Shown: positions 17,073 through 26,338 of the stretch, piece after piece
Numbering within the stretch: position 1 is the first letter of the stretch
How the letters are laid out: the number at the start of each line of letters is the position of its first letter
NCBI GenBank assembly: GCA_045540015.1
Contig: JAZQGP010000004.1
Span: 31,852 to 95,851 of the forward strand
Origin: UMGS1387 sp045540015
Lineage (GTDB): Bacteria; Bacillota; Clostridia; Oscillospirales; CAG-382
Direction of reading: 5' to 3'
Length of the DNA stretch: 64,000 nucleotides
Made by a program: the position numbers and the translations under genes
Notes under the pieces: generated by a model
Told to the model about the DNA's origin: nothing
What the model saw: the letters and a program-made list of their open reading frames with translations, nothing else
Databases searched by the model: none

Positions 17073-17912
17073 TTAATCCGAATATAACTGTTCGGTACAG
17101 TCGCGGAGCTTTTTGTATTCTCCGGGCGTCATTCCGAATCTCTTTTTGAAAACATACAGAAAATATGTTGTTGAATTATATCCTGCAGCGGATGCAATAT
17201 CGGAAATCGGCATTTGAGATGAGTCAAGAAGATTGCAGGCATATTTCATACGGATATCTCCAAGATACTCGTTGAAGGACTTGTTAAGATTCTTTTTAAG
17301 CGCTTTTCCGAGATAGCCCGATGAGACCGAAAGGGTTTGAGCAAGACTGTTAAGCGAAATATCCTGTCTGAAATTTGCATGGATATAGCCGGTTGCCTTC
17401 TGGATGAGAAGTGGAACCACGGGCTCTGACCCGTCGCTTGTTTTTCTGAAAACAAAGGTAAGTATTTCGGACAACAGCGTGCTTAGCATAATTTCAGACA
17501 AATACCCGTTTTCCTTCAGCTCTTTTTCAAGGCTGCAGATTCGGTTCAAAACGTGCTGCATATCCTCTTGGTCAAAGCAGCAAACCAACGCTTTGCCGTT
17601 TTTTTCAAGTATGTAACTGATACGCTTGTCGGGCACATCCGGCATAAAGGAAATGTTGATAAGCTCGCAGGGTTCAAGAGAGATGTAAGAATGATAATCA
17701 TAAAACGACAAAAGATACATGTTACCGCCGGTCATTTCGTATTCACGTCCGTTTATACACTGGCGCATTTTTCCCGATACAAGTATCTCAAGCTCGTAGT
17801 AATTGTGCCAGTGTATACGTGATATGCTTTTCGAAGGAATGCTTCTTCGTATAACATTGATATTTTCTGCGCCGTCGATTTTTTCAAAATTTATAAGAAG
17901 CCTCGTATCCAA
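17073..17912 (-). CDS. AraC-family regulator, third of three tandem paralogues
   Basis: The 279-residue paralogue has IHWHNYYELEILVSGKMRQC in the sensor part and VSSGYLGKALKKNLNKSFNEYL and GYNSTTYFLYVFKKRFGMTP in the DNA-binding part. It starts with TTG at 17912 (MDTRLLINF) behind GAGGAGTGGATTTTTC; no ATG or GTG is suitably placed. The three genes are clearly related by duplication yet well diverged, so they probably recognise different ligands or sites. It is divergent from the transaldolase gene across a 240-base spacer. Confidence 0.91.
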   Translation of the reverse strand: MDTRLLINFEKIDGAENINVIRRSIPSKSISRIHWHNYYELEILVSGKMRQCINGREYEMTGGNMYLLSFYDYHSYISLEPCELINISFMPDVPDKRISYILEKNGKALVCCFDQEDMQHVLNRICSLEKELKENGYLSEIMLSTLLSEILTFVFRKTSDGSEPVVPLLIQKATGYIHANFRQDISLNSLAQTLSVSSGYLGKALKKNLNKSFNEYLGDIRMKYACNLLDSSQMPISDIASAAGYNSTTYFLYVFKKRFGMTPGEYKKLRDCTEQLYSD

Positions 17913-18075
17913 GAAAAATCCACTCCTCTTATTCTTAATCGATCTTTGAAAATGTTTTGTCGTGTATTAAAGCTTTGCCGGTTATTTTGGAACTGTATGT
18001 CTGTCTGCTGTCCGGTAAGACAGCTTGTGGAATAAATAAATCCGATTTTCTTAATTATATCATGGATTTTTACAC

Positions 18076-18103
18076 TTTACAAGACCGAATTTTGTGATAT
18101 AAT
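18076..18103 (+). promoter_or_regulatory. Promoter for the transaldolase/mannosidase pair
   Basis: TTTACA at 18076-18081, a 16-base spacer and a perfect TATAAT at 18098-18103 lie 50 bases before the transaldolase ATG. Confidence 0.8.
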
Positions 18104-18153
18104 GTATATGTGAAAAAAATACTGGAGAGGTATAAAAAGAAAGGAAAATCAAA

Positions 18154-18795
18154 ATGAAGCTTTTTATTGATACTGCAAATCTTGACGAAATTCGTGCGGC
18201 AAGTGATCTTGGCGTTATCTGCGGTGTAACAACAAACCCCACTCTTATTGCCCGTGAAGGAAGAGACCTTGCAGAGGTTATAAAGGAGATCGTTAAAATA
18301 GTTGACGGTCCCATCTCTGCAGAGGTTATGAGTGAGGATGCAACAGGAATGGTTGAGGAGGCAAAGGTTCTCAGCGCAATCCACAAGAACATTGTTATCA
18401 AAATACCCATGACGCTTGAAGGACTTAAGGCTGTAAAGCAGCTTACTGCAACGGGTATCCGCACAAATGTAACTCTTATATTCAGCGCAGCACAGGCTCT
18501 TCTTGCAGCTCGTGCAGGTGCAAGCTTTGTAAGCCCGTTCCTCGGAAGACTTGACGATATCGGTATGCCCGGTATGGAGCTTGTTGAGGAAATCGTTGAA
18601 ATTTTTGATATTCACGGTATTAAAACTGAAATTATCGCGGCAAGCGTCAGAAGCCAGATGCATGTTATAGATGCAGCTCGTGCAGGCGCTCACATTGCTA
18701 CAATTCCTTACAAGGTAATTCTTCAGATGGCAAAGCATCCTCTTACAGATGCAGGAATTGAAAAATTCTTAAAGGATGCCGGCGTTAATGCATAA
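18154..18795 (+). CDS. fsa: Fructose-6-phosphate aldolase / small transaldolase
   Basis: This is a 213-residue transaldolase of the short TalC/Fsa type, acting in the cytoplasm on sugar phosphates. MKLFIDTANLDEIR, the loop GVTTNPTLIAREG, the Schiff-base lysine in IVIKIPMTLEGLKA, GIRTNVTLIFS and ASFVSPFLGRLDD are all present in family order. Transaldolase and fructose-6-phosphate aldolase activities cannot be told apart with certainty. The ATG follows AAAGAAAGGAAAATCAAA. It precedes the mannosidase gene by 33 bases and is probably co-transcribed with it. Confidence 0.92.
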   Translation: MKLFIDTANLDEIRAASDLGVICGVTTNPTLIAREGRDLAEVIKEIVKIVDGPISAEVMSEDATGMVEEAKVLSAIHKNIVIKIPMTLEGLKAVKQLTATGIRTNVTLIFSAAQALLAARAGASFVSPFLGRLDDIGMPGMELVEEIVEIFDIHGIKTEIIAASVRSQMHVIDAARAGAHIATIPYKVILQMAKHPLTDAGIEKFLKDAGVNA

Positions 18796-18828
18796 ATAAT
18801 CTGTTTTTATTGCAAAGGAGTTTTCGTT

Positions 18829-21096
18829 ATGCAAAAACTTTCTCTCAACGGCACATGGAAGCTGTCATATTTCAAGCAGAATTCACTTGACATAAAAACT
18901 CCGGAGCAGCTTCATGCAAGCAGCGCGGTTCCTACAATAGAAGCAGTAGTTCCGGGAAATGCAGAGCTTGATCTTTCGCGCGCAGGAGTTCTTCCCGAAA
19001 ACCTGTTCAAAGGCGAAAACATGCGCCTTGCCGAAGAGTTTGAGACATATGAATGGTGGTACGAAACGGAATTTGACATTCCTGCCGAATATGCAGGCAA
19101 AAAGCTGTCGCTTCTTTTTGAGGGAACAGACTGTATTGCCGAATACTTCCTTAACGGAGCAAAAATCGGCGAATCGGATAACATGTTCATTCCGTTTGAG
19201 TTTTCCATAGACGAAAACGCAAAAATCGGCGAGATAAACAGTCTTTGCGTACATATAAAGTCCGCTGTGCTTGAAGCCTACAACAAGGATATTTCCATGT
19301 TCACTCTTGCAAACGGCTGGTACAACAGAAACTACGAAAGCGTACAAATAAGAAAAGCTCCTCACAGCTACAGCTGGGATATTATGCCAAGAGCCGTATC
19401 AGCAGGTCTCTGGAGAGATGTTTCTCTTGTTGCAAAGACAGACTGCGAAATCAAGCAGTTCTTCTGCTACACCGAGACAATGTTCCCGGGCGGTGCTTTT
19501 CTCCGTTTTTGCTATGAGCTTGAAACAGAGTGTGTTCCGAAGAACACGACAATAGAAATAAGCGGTGTGTGCGGCGACAGCAGCTTTTCCTTTACAAAAC
19601 CCGTCACCTTCAAGGCGGGAGCCTTTGAGCACGGAATAAACAATCCCAAGCTCTGGTGGCCATACGGTTATGGCGAGCCGAACCTTTATGTAGTTAATGT
19701 TCGCTTTATTTGTGACGAAAAGGTTCTTTGCGAAAAGACCGTCAACGTCGGCATACGTCAGGTAAAGCTGTTAAGAACAGACACGACCGACGGAAAGCAC
19801 GGCAAGTTTGAATTTCAAATCAATGGTGAAACAGTTGTCTGCAAGGGTTCAAACTGGGTTCCCATGGACGCATATCACAGCCGCGACAAGAGCAGATATG
19901 CAAAGGCGTTTGAGCTTGTAACAGATATTGGCTGCAACATTCTCAGATGCTGGGGCGGAAATGTTTACGAAAGTGATGAGTTTTTCGATTTGTGTGACAA
20001 AAACGGCGTTATGGTATGGCAGGATTTTTCAATGGCCTGTCATCCTTATCCGCAGGACGAAGCCTTCCTTGAAACAATCCGCAAGGAAGCAACTGCAATT
20101 ATCCGTCTTTACCGTCAGCATCCGTGTATCATTCTCTGGTCGGGCGACAACGAAAACGATGCACTCATGCAGAACAGCCACACGGCACCGAGCAAAAACC
20201 GCATAACACGCGAAATTTTGCCGCAGGTGGTTGCGACCGAAGACGCCGGCAGACCGTTCCTTGCAAGCTCGCCCTATGTATGTAATGAGATTTACGAGAG
20301 TAAGGAGTTTGAAAAGCTTCCCGAGGACCATCTCTGGGGTGCAAGAGATTACTTCAAGAGTAAATTTTACGTAAACTCCAATGCTCATTTTGTCAGTGAA
20401 ACAGGTTACCATGGCTGTCCGAGCGTTGAATCTATAAAGAAATTTATCGACGAAGACTGTTTGTGGCCGGTTTACAACGAGCAGTGGACGCTCCATTCTA
20501 CAGACTGGGCACATAACGACAGCAGAGTTGCTCTCATGGACAAACAGATTTATCAGTTCTTCGGCAAAAAAGCCGAAAGTCTTGAAGACTTCTCCTTCAT
20601 GTCTCAGGTTTCTCAGGCTGAGGCGAAGAAGTATTTTATTGAAAGAGTTCGTATAAACCCAGACAAGAAGGGTGTTATATGGTGGAATCTGCTTGACGGC
20701 TGGCCGCAGATGTCGGATGCAGTTGTGGACTACTACTATGACAAGAAGCTTGCTTACCATTATATAAAGCGTTCTCAGCAGCCGTTTGCAATCATGTGCG
20801 ACGAGATATCAGACTGGGGCTCGCGTGTTGTTGCAGCAAACGACACACGTGAAAATGTTTCGGGTCAAGTAAAAATCACGGACATAGAAAGCGGAAATGT
20901 TGTTCTTCAGGGCGGATTTACCGCCGCTGCAGGTCAAAGAACCACAATCGGAAAGATAGAACTCATGTATTCTGACAAGGGTATGCTTCTGATTGAGTGG
21001 TTTATTGACGGAAAGCGCTATTTCAACCACTACCTGTACGGATATCCTGCGTTTGACGTGGATAAGTATAAGGAATGGCTTGAAAAGCTGAAATAA
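18829..21096 (+). CDS. Glycoside hydrolase family 2 beta-mannosidase
   Basis: The 755-residue enzyme has the GH2 order: jelly-roll domain (LNGTWKL, WYETEFDIP), immunoglobulin-like domains (WWPYGYGEPNLY) and a TIM barrel. The acid/base glutamate is in IILWSGDNENDA and the nucleophile in FVSETGYHGCPS, both of the mannosidase type. GCNILRCWGGNVYESDEFF is also typical of beta-mannosidases. No signal peptide is present, so it trims imported mannosides in the cytoplasm. GCAAAGGAG precedes the ATG. It ends in a terminator shared with the convergent GH172-like gene. Confidence 0.93.
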   Translation: MQKLSLNGTWKLSYFKQNSLDIKTPEQLHASSAVPTIEAVVPGNAELDLSRAGVLPENLFKGENMRLAEEFETYEWWYETEFDIPAEYAGKKLSLLFEGTDCIAEYFLNGAKIGESDNMFIPFEFSIDENAKIGEINSLCVHIKSAVLEAYNKDISMFTLANGWYNRNYESVQIRKAPHSYSWDIMPRAVSAGLWRDVSLVAKTDCEIKQFFCYTETMFPGGAFLRFCYELETECVPKNTTIEISGVCGDSSFSFTKPVTFKAGAFEHGINNPKLWWPYGYGEPNLYVVNVRFICDEKVLCEKTVNVGIRQVKLLRTDTTDGKHGKFEFQINGETVVCKGSNWVPMDAYHSRDKSRYAKAFELVTDIGCNILRCWGGNVYESDEFFDLCDKNGVMVWQDFSMACHPYPQDEAFLETIRKEATAIIRLYRQHPCIILWSGDNENDALMQNSHTAPSKNRITREILPQVVATEDAGRPFLASSPYVCNEIYESKEFEKLPEDHLWGARDYFKSKFYVNSNAHFVSETGYHGCPSVESIKKFIDEDCLWPVYNEQWTLHSTDWAHNDSRVALMDKQIYQFFGKKAESLEDFSFMSQVSQAEAKKYFIERVRINPDKKGVIWWNLLDGWPQMSDAVVDYYYDKKLAYHYIKRSQQPFAIMCDEISDWGSRVVAANDTRENVSGQVKITDIESGNVVLQGGFTAAAGQRTTIGKIELMYSDKGMLLIEWFIDGKRYFNHYLYGYPAFDVDKYKEWLEKLK

Positions 21097-21115
21097 GAAA
21101 CAATTGATATAAGTA

Positions 21116-21153
21116 GGGGTTGCATCAAAATAATTTGATACAGCCCCTTTTTT
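21116..21153 (+). terminator. Rho-independent terminator after the mannosidase
   Basis: The stem GGGGTTG-c-ATCAAA/TTTGAT-a-CAGCCCC has a four-base loop and is followed by TTTTTT. It lies 19 bases after the mannosidase stop and before the stop of the convergent gene. Confidence 0.9.
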
Positions 21154-21170
21154 CAATAATGTATTTTAAA

Positions 21171-22223
21171 TTATATTATTTCCAATTCATCTGCCGAAGG
21201 AAACTTCGGGAAATTTTTACATATGCTGTCCTGATACCAGAATGCAACCGAAGAAATATCGTCTTGCAGAGGTAAATAGCGGCCGCCGCTTCTCCATCCT
21301 AGTGCTTGAATTGTTACTTTTATGTCTTTCTTAAAATAGATTGGGTCGGTTATGTGCCATCTGTATAGAGAAAATCTCTGTTGAGAATTATATGTGCCGT
21401 CAGGTCTTATTATTTTTGAAAGACCCGAGTAAGGCGTACAAAATTCCTGATACTTACCGCAGACATCGAAATTCCATGAACCGCAGAAATAATCCTCAGT
21501 ACCTGTTCCGCATATTGTAGGATACTCTTTGTCACCGTCAAGGTAGAACTTTATCTCGCCTTCACCCCACCATCCGTTATTATTAACACCCCAGAACATA
21601 TATGTTCCTACATAATGGCCGTTTCCTTCAACATTATTCAGAATTGTATAATTCTCTTTATACGGAAGCGGGTTTACTCTCCTGAACTGTGCATGAAAGT
21701 ATCCGTGTCCTTCGGGTATTTTACCAATAATATAGTCAACCTGATAATAGAGAGTAACACTTTCCGAATGGAGATTTTCTATTGTTATTCTACACTTTTT
21801 ATAAAAAGGCATATCCCAATAACAGTTAAATCCTCTTTTTGGATTTACACAAACCGGCAAAGATGAGAGCTGTGCATAGTTTTGGTAATCTGCAGAAGCA
21901 AAAAAGTCGCCAAGAGGAACTTCCACCGATGCTTTGTCGCTTCCGTCCCAGTACATTCTGATTACAAGCATTCTGTTTTTAGGGCAGTTATCCGTTATCC
22001 ATATATGCTTTATAATACCCGCGCCTTCAATACAGGCAATTTCAAATGTTTCTCCTGCACCAATTCTTACAGCCGGAGATACCTTCCATCCTTTTCCCAA
22101 TTCTCTTGCGCACTCTTTATTGACCCCGGTTTCAGCCATTGCACCTTTGCCTTTTTCGCCTGTGAAGTTTTCAGCAGAAATTGACCTCGATTCAAACTCC
22201 TGTATTTTTGACAAATTCATCAT
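21171..22223 (-). CDS. DUF2961 / GH172-like glycoside hydrolase
   Basis: The 350-residue protein matches the DUF2961 family (GH172; characterised members act on fructans and arabinans). Visible blocks are ESRSISAENFTGEKGKG, GAGIIKHIWITDN, VEVPLGDFFA, FNCYWDMPFYKKCRI, GGEGEIKFYLDG-like, CGTGTEDYFCGSWNF and WHITDPIYFKKDI. No signal peptide is seen. ATG 22223 has AGGGAG about nine bases upstream; the longer frame begins with TTG and has no such support. It is divergent from an AraC gene that probably regulates it, and convergent with the mannosidase. Confidence 0.88.
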   Translation of the reverse strand: MMNLSKIQEFESRSISAENFTGEKGKGAMAETGVNKECARELGKGWKVSPAVRIGAGETFEIACIEGAGIIKHIWITDNCPKNRMLVIRMYWDGSDKASVEVPLGDFFASADYQNYAQLSSLPVCVNPKRGFNCYWDMPFYKKCRITIENLHSESVTLYYQVDYIIGKIPEGHGYFHAQFRRVNPLPYKENYTILNNVEGNGHYVGTYMFWGVNNNGWWGEGEIKFYLDGDKEYPTICGTGTEDYFCGSWNFDVCGKYQEFCTPYSGLSKIIRPDGTYNSQQRFSLYRWHITDPIYFKKDIKVTIQALGWRSGGRYLPLQDDISSVAFWYQDSICKNFPKFPSADELEII

Positions 22224-22357
22224 TTTTCTATTCTCCCTTGCTATTACTTTAAAATTGTGGTATAATTTTAACATAATTCAAAATAAAAGAGAATAGCAGT
22301 TTTAGTTAACAGATTTATCATTTATTGACACAAGGTCAAGAGAAAGGTATTTGGGAT

Positions 22358-23245
22358 ATGAACAAAAACGAGTTTTCTCCATATATAAGAGTTGCTATGT
22401 TTTCTACGCTTATCGCTCCGTTCAGGATTAACAACAGGGTGATATTTGATTACGAATTGATACTGGTTACAAGCGGAAAATGCAAAATCACTGTAGAAAA
22501 TATCGAATACCTGTGCAAGAAAAACGATGTTGTGTTTTTAAGACCGGGAATCCATCACAAATTCGAATGTGTTGAAAACATTGATTTTGTACAGCCACAT
22601 ATCCATTTTGATATGACATACAGCAACGCAAGCGAAAAAAGATATATATCCTTTAAACCTCAAAAAAAGATGTCAGATTATGAATTGTCACTTATTCAGG
22701 AGGACATTTTGGCTGATATAGGCATTCCATGTGTTTTTACTCCGTCTGATACTGCCTTGTTTCAGAGGATCTTTTTTGAAATCATTGAGTTGTTTAAAAG
22801 TAAGGCTTATAACTATGAACTGTTATGCAAGGCAAAAATGCTTGAGCTTTTAAACTGCATTTTAACACAATTTGATCATGACAGAACAGGCAGCCCCGAT
22901 ATGATGAGCAATCCGGTCGTTGCTGTCAAAAATTATATAGACAACAATTTCATATCCGCAATAACTTTAGATTCTCTTTCAAAACAGTTTTATATCAACA
23001 AATACACATTGCTCAGAAAATTCAAGTATATGTATGGAATAAACATTATTACATATTATCGGCACAAGCGGATTGAGTATATCAAAGACATTTTAAAGAC
23101 AACCAATATCCCGGTATCTGCTTTATCCGAAAAAATGAGTTTTTCCGACATTTATTCATTTAGCAGGTTCTTCAAAAACTGTGTCGGGGTTTCTCCGTCG
23201 GTTTACCGTAAAAATCATTTATCAATTAGTGTTAATTGCCCATAA
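22358..23245 (+). CDS. AraC-family regulator beside the GH172-like gene
   Basis: The 295-residue protein has a cupin-like sensor (DYELILVTSGKCKIT, FLRPGIHHKFE) and a C-terminal AraC domain (ITLDSLSKQFYINKYTLLRKF and FSDIYSFSRFFKNCVGVSP). It is only distantly similar to the three tandem AraC proteins upstream. ATG 22358 is preferred over the TTG at 22325, giving MNKNEFSPYIRV; AAAGG lies about eleven bases upstream. It is divergent from the GH172-like gene and likely controls it. Confidence 0.9.
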   Translation: MNKNEFSPYIRVAMFSTLIAPFRINNRVIFDYELILVTSGKCKITVENIEYLCKKNDVVFLRPGIHHKFECVENIDFVQPHIHFDMTYSNASEKRYISFKPQKKMSDYELSLIQEDILADIGIPCVFTPSDTALFQRIFFEIIELFKSKAYNYELLCKAKMLELLNCILTQFDHDRTGSPDMMSNPVVAVKNYIDNNFISAITLDSLSKQFYINKYTLLRKFKYMYGINIITYYRHKRIEYIKDILKTTNIPVSALSEKMSFSDIYSFSRFFKNCVGVSPSVYRKNHLSISVNCP

Positions 23246-23248
23246 AAG

Positions 23249-23280
23249 AAGGCAGAAACGAAATCACACGTTTCTGCCTT
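23249..23280. terminator. Bidirectional terminator between AraC and the ABC exporter
   Basis: A perfect 12-bp stem AAGGCAGAAACG/CGTTTCTGCCTT with an eight-base loop sits between two convergent genes. The minus-strand reading has CTTCTTTT after the stem, the plus strand an A/T-rich tail. Confidence 0.8.
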
Positions 23281-23286
23281 TAAATA

Positions 23287-25134
23287 TTATTGTTCTACTG
23301 TCTGTGGTTTTTGCATTTCGTAGAAAATGCCTTTCTTTGCTACAAGCTCGTTGTAAGTTCCTATCTCACAGCATACACCGTCCTTGATAACGGCAATTCT
23401 GTCGGCGTTTTTGATAGTAGAAAGCCTGTGTGCAACAATAAATGTTGTCTTATCTCTTGACAGATTGTTTATTGCGGTTTGTATTTCCTTTTCGGAAATT
23501 GTATCGAGAGCACTTGTCGCTTCATCAAAGATAATAACATCCGGGTTTCTGATTAGTGCACGAGCGATTGAAAGTCTCTGTCTTTGTCCTCCGGACAGGT
23601 TTGCACCGTGCTCTTCAAGCGGAGTGTCGATGCCTTTGGGAAGCGTGCCTATAAAGTTCGAAAGCAGTGAGGCATCAAGCACCTCTTTAAGCTTTTTATC
23701 ACTTACTGTATCAAGACCGTATGTGATGTTTTCACGTATTGTTCCGGTAAATAACACGCTGTTTTGCGGAACAACCGCAAGGTGCTTTCTGTAGGAATGA
23801 AGGTTTATTTCGGTGATGTCGTGTCCGTCAATGGAAACCTTACCCGAATTCGGGAAAATAAATCCGAGCACAAGGTTCATGAGCGTTGATTTTCCCGAGC
23901 CCGATTCACCGACTATTGCAATGGTTTCTCCTTGCTTTACGTGAAGATTAAGACCGCGAAGCAGCGGTTGGTCGTCCTCATAGGAAAAATGTACGTTTTC
24001 AAAATCGAAGTCGCCCCTTAGCGTTACAAGCTCTTTTTTGCCCTTGTTGTCCTCAATGTCAGAGGCACCGAGTATTTCTCCGATAGAGGAAATCGACTCA
24101 AAGCCCTTGGTCATAATGGGAAGAAGTCCGATTATTGTTGAAACCTGTGCGGTGAGTGTTGTGAAATATGACTGATAGAGAGAAATGTCACCGATTTTAA
24201 TTTGTCCGTTGATTGCCATAAACGCAGTGAACACCAGGCAAAGAAGCTGGAAAACCTGGAATACAACCCATGAGCTTGCTCCGAACATGGACTGAATCAT
24301 ATCAAGCTTTATGCCGGTATTTGCAAGCCTGCTCAGCAGAGACGTCATCTTGTGAACCTCTCTGTTTTCAAGAGCATGTGCTCTTGTAATCTCAGTCATT
24401 TCAACCATGTCCATAAGGTTTGCACTTGTGTTCTCCATGTCCTTTCTGTAGGTGCGGTTGTTTTTTCTGATGGGAGAACGGAACGCTCTTACAAGCAGTG
24501 CCGAGGACGGTATACACAAAATGAAGAATGCGAACAGTCTCCAGTCGTTGACAAGCACAATAACAAAGGCTGTTACCATATTTACTATAATTTGCGGCAA
24601 CGACGAGAAAATCTGTTGTGCAAGTCCATGAACTGTTTCAACATCCCGCATGAGCTTTGACTGAATACGTCCCGACTGCATTTCCTTGTGGAAAGAAATG
24701 GACAACTGCTGAAGCTTTCTTACAAGAGCACCGCGAAGCCCCGCTTCAACGCGTCTTAAAACAAGGCTCTGATATTTTACCCTGAGTACGTTTGTCGGAA
24801 TATTGAGCAAAAGCAGAAACGCTATTACTGCAAGGTTAACAGCAATATCTCTGTATAAATGCTCTGTCGGATAGGCAACAAGATTTATAATATTTGCAGT
24901 GATTATCGGAAGTGTTATATGCGGAAGGGTTGCAATTATGTAGAAAAATATTGACAGAAAGAGTTGTCTTGGAAAACGCATGTATAGAATCAAGAGTATT
25001 TTGAAGGTGCTTTTTGAAGTTCCGCTATAGGCGTTTATAAATTCAAACTCAAGATTTCTTAACTGCTCGTCCGTAAACTCCTTTTTATGAGATGCCGGTC
25101 TTAATTTGTGTCTTCGTTTATGCAAATGCGGCAT
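23287..25134 (-). CDS. ABC exporter, fused membrane and ATPase domains
   Basis: This is a half-transporter of the multidrug or lipid exporter type (615 aa). A basic N terminus (HLHKRRHKLRP) precedes six membrane helices (about 45-330) and an ATPase domain. The latter has Walker A GESGSGKST, signature LSGGQRQRLSIARAL, Walker B DVIIFDEATSALD and switch VAHRLSTI. It probably works as a homodimer. ATG 25134 was chosen because AAAGGAG lies ten bases upstream; the longer frame begins with TTG inside the leader. The 5' leader at 25.2-25.4 kb has riboswitch-like features. Confidence 0.93.
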   Translation of the reverse strand: MPHLHKRRHKLRPASHKKEFTDEQLRNLEFEFINAYSGTSKSTFKILLILYMRFPRQLFLSIFFYIIATLPHITLPIITANIINLVAYPTEHLYRDIAVNLAVIAFLLLLNIPTNVLRVKYQSLVLRRVEAGLRGALVRKLQQLSISFHKEMQSGRIQSKLMRDVETVHGLAQQIFSSLPQIIVNMVTAFVIVLVNDWRLFAFFILCIPSSALLVRAFRSPIRKNNRTYRKDMENTSANLMDMVEMTEITRAHALENREVHKMTSLLSRLANTGIKLDMIQSMFGASSWVVFQVFQLLCLVFTAFMAINGQIKIGDISLYQSYFTTLTAQVSTIIGLLPIMTKGFESISSIGEILGASDIEDNKGKKELVTLRGDFDFENVHFSYEDDQPLLRGLNLHVKQGETIAIVGESGSGKSTLMNLVLGFIFPNSGKVSIDGHDITEINLHSYRKHLAVVPQNSVLFTGTIRENITYGLDTVSDKKLKEVLDASLLSNFIGTLPKGIDTPLEEHGANLSGGQRQRLSIARALIRNPDVIIFDEATSALDTISEKEIQTAINNLSRDKTTFIVAHRLSTIKNADRIAVIKDGVCCEIGTYNELVAKKGIFYEMQKPQTVEQ

Positions 25135-25214
25135 ATGATGCTCACTCCTTTTTCCGTGTTGAAAACACGGACTTTGGCTGTTGGTTTGTTTGGATACGTA
25201 CAATTTTCCCGAAG

Positions 25215-25345
25215 CAATAAAAACGGGATTACGTCAATATATTCCGCTTGACGAATCCCGAACTGTATGCCTATAGTGTTTTATCCTCCTCACCTTACGT
25301 ATTCGGCGCGTCTCTCGGACGCCTCCGCCTCTTCTCGTTCGGGAG
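25215..25345 (-). promoter_or_regulatory. Candidate riboswitch leader with terminator upstream of the ABC exporter
   Basis: On the minus strand, CTCCCGAAC (25345-25337) can pair with GTTCGGGA (25263-25256), enclosing hairpin GCGTC-CGAGA-GACGC and GGAGGATAAAACAC. Right after comes an intrinsic terminator with stem CGGGATTCGTCAA/TTGACGTAATCCCG and then TTTTTATT. The CGGGA at 25260-25256 is used by both structures, so they exclude each other. Forming the outer stem should allow read-through into the exporter. GTCCGAGAGAC recalls the ykkC (guanidine) family, but I cannot assign a class. Confidence 0.65.
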
Positions 25346-25375
25346 TTTTTACACATTTATATTCTGTTCATGGGT

Positions 25376-25404
25376 ATATTAACATACCGTATCCCGTTTG
25401 TCAA
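25376..25404 (-). promoter_or_regulatory. Promoter of the ABC exporter leader
   Basis: On the minus strand TTGACA (25404-25399), a 17-base spacer and TAATAT (25381-25376) lie just beyond the EamA stop. Transcription from it would start at about 25370 and give a leader of about 230 bases before the exporter ATG. Confidence 0.8.
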
Positions 25405-25419
25405 TACAAACTGAGAATT

Positions 25420-26301
25420 TTATTTAACTTTCTTTTTTAAGTTAAGTACAACGATCGCTGCAATAATTCCTGCCATGCCGAGGCACACGGAAACTGTCAG
25501 CTTCTCACCTCTGAAAACGCCGCAAACTGCAGCCATAAGCGGTTCAACAGATGCCATAATTGCTGCTTTTCCGGGTTCTGTTCCCGAAAGACCTTTTGTG
25601 TAAAGCGTAAACGGAAGTACAGCCGTTACAAGCCCTGTTGAGAAAATCGCAAGTGCAAGAAGTGCAGATGCATTTGCTGCTGTATTTGACAGGAGCGACG
25701 GCATATCGCACACGCACCACGAGCCTATTGCTGCAAAAAGGAAAGACCAGAAGGTAACGGTATACGCGTGATACCCCTTTTTCATTGCTACTGTGCTGAA
25801 AATACTGTAAAGAGCATAGGCAAGCCCCGACAGAAGTCCAAGTACTATCCCTTTTGTTGTTGCGTGTACAGAACCCGACATTGACACAAGCACGCATCCC
25901 AAAAACGCAAATACCAGTGCAAGCGCCTTGACTCTTGTAAATTTCTCCTTGAAAATAATACATGAAAGCAGCATTACGATAATAGGAGCGGTGTAGAGCA
26001 GAATTGCCGAGACGGACATGCTTGTATCGCTGCTGATGGAGCCGAAGTAAAACACCGTCATGCACAAAACGCTTATAAATCCGTTACACAAAAAAACCCA
26101 TATATCATGCAGCTTTATTTTGAATTTCTTTCTGTCAGTCAGAAGCAGAAAGAGAAACACCATAACTGCACAGCCCGTAATGCGAAGAGCAGCCGCCTGA
26201 ATTGAAGTATATCCGAAAATGTCTGTCAGCGTGTGCACAAAAAGTCCCATTGTTCCCCAGAGAACGCCGGCAATAATTATAAGAAGTGAGCTTGTTGTCA
26301 T
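25420..26301 (-). CDS. EamA/DMT-family transporter
   Basis: The 293-residue integral membrane protein has ten predicted helices in two EamA repeats. It opens MTTSSLLIIIAGVLWGTMGLFVHTL and includes the second-repeat start LGLLSGLAYALYSIFSTVAMK and PGKAAIMASVEPLMAAV. It probably exports or imports a small metabolite. The longest frame would overlap the radical SAM gene by about 95 bases, so I chose ATG 26301, which leaves a 37-base gap. Its ribosome site is weak (AAGAGACAG). It is last in the pgeF-radical SAM-EamA run. Confidence 0.88.
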   Translation of the reverse strand: MTTSSLLIIIAGVLWGTMGLFVHTLTDIFGYTSIQAAALRITGCAVMVFLFLLLTDRKKFKIKLHDIWVFLCNGFISVLCMTVFYFGSISSDTSMSVSAILLYTAPIIVMLLSCIIFKEKFTRVKALALVFAFLGCVLVSMSGSVHATTKGIVLGLLSGLAYALYSIFSTVAMKKGYHAYTVTFWSFLFAAIGSWCVCDMPSLLSNTAANASALLALAIFSTGLVTAVLPFTLYTKGLSGTEPGKAAIMASVEPLMAAVCGVFRGEKLTVSVCLGMAGIIAAIVVLNLKKKVK

Positions 26302-26338
26302 AGTTCTGTCTCTTTTCTGTTTTGTTTTTATTGTTTTT

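Noticed and set aside
18070..18738. Long open frames opposite the transaldolase gene
   Set aside because: Two different frames are open there and neither has a recognisable pattern; the small transaldolase motifs are clear on the plus strand.
20029..20760. Long open frame opposite the GH2 gene
   Set aside because: No domain or ribosome site; the GH2 catalytic motifs are on the plus strand.
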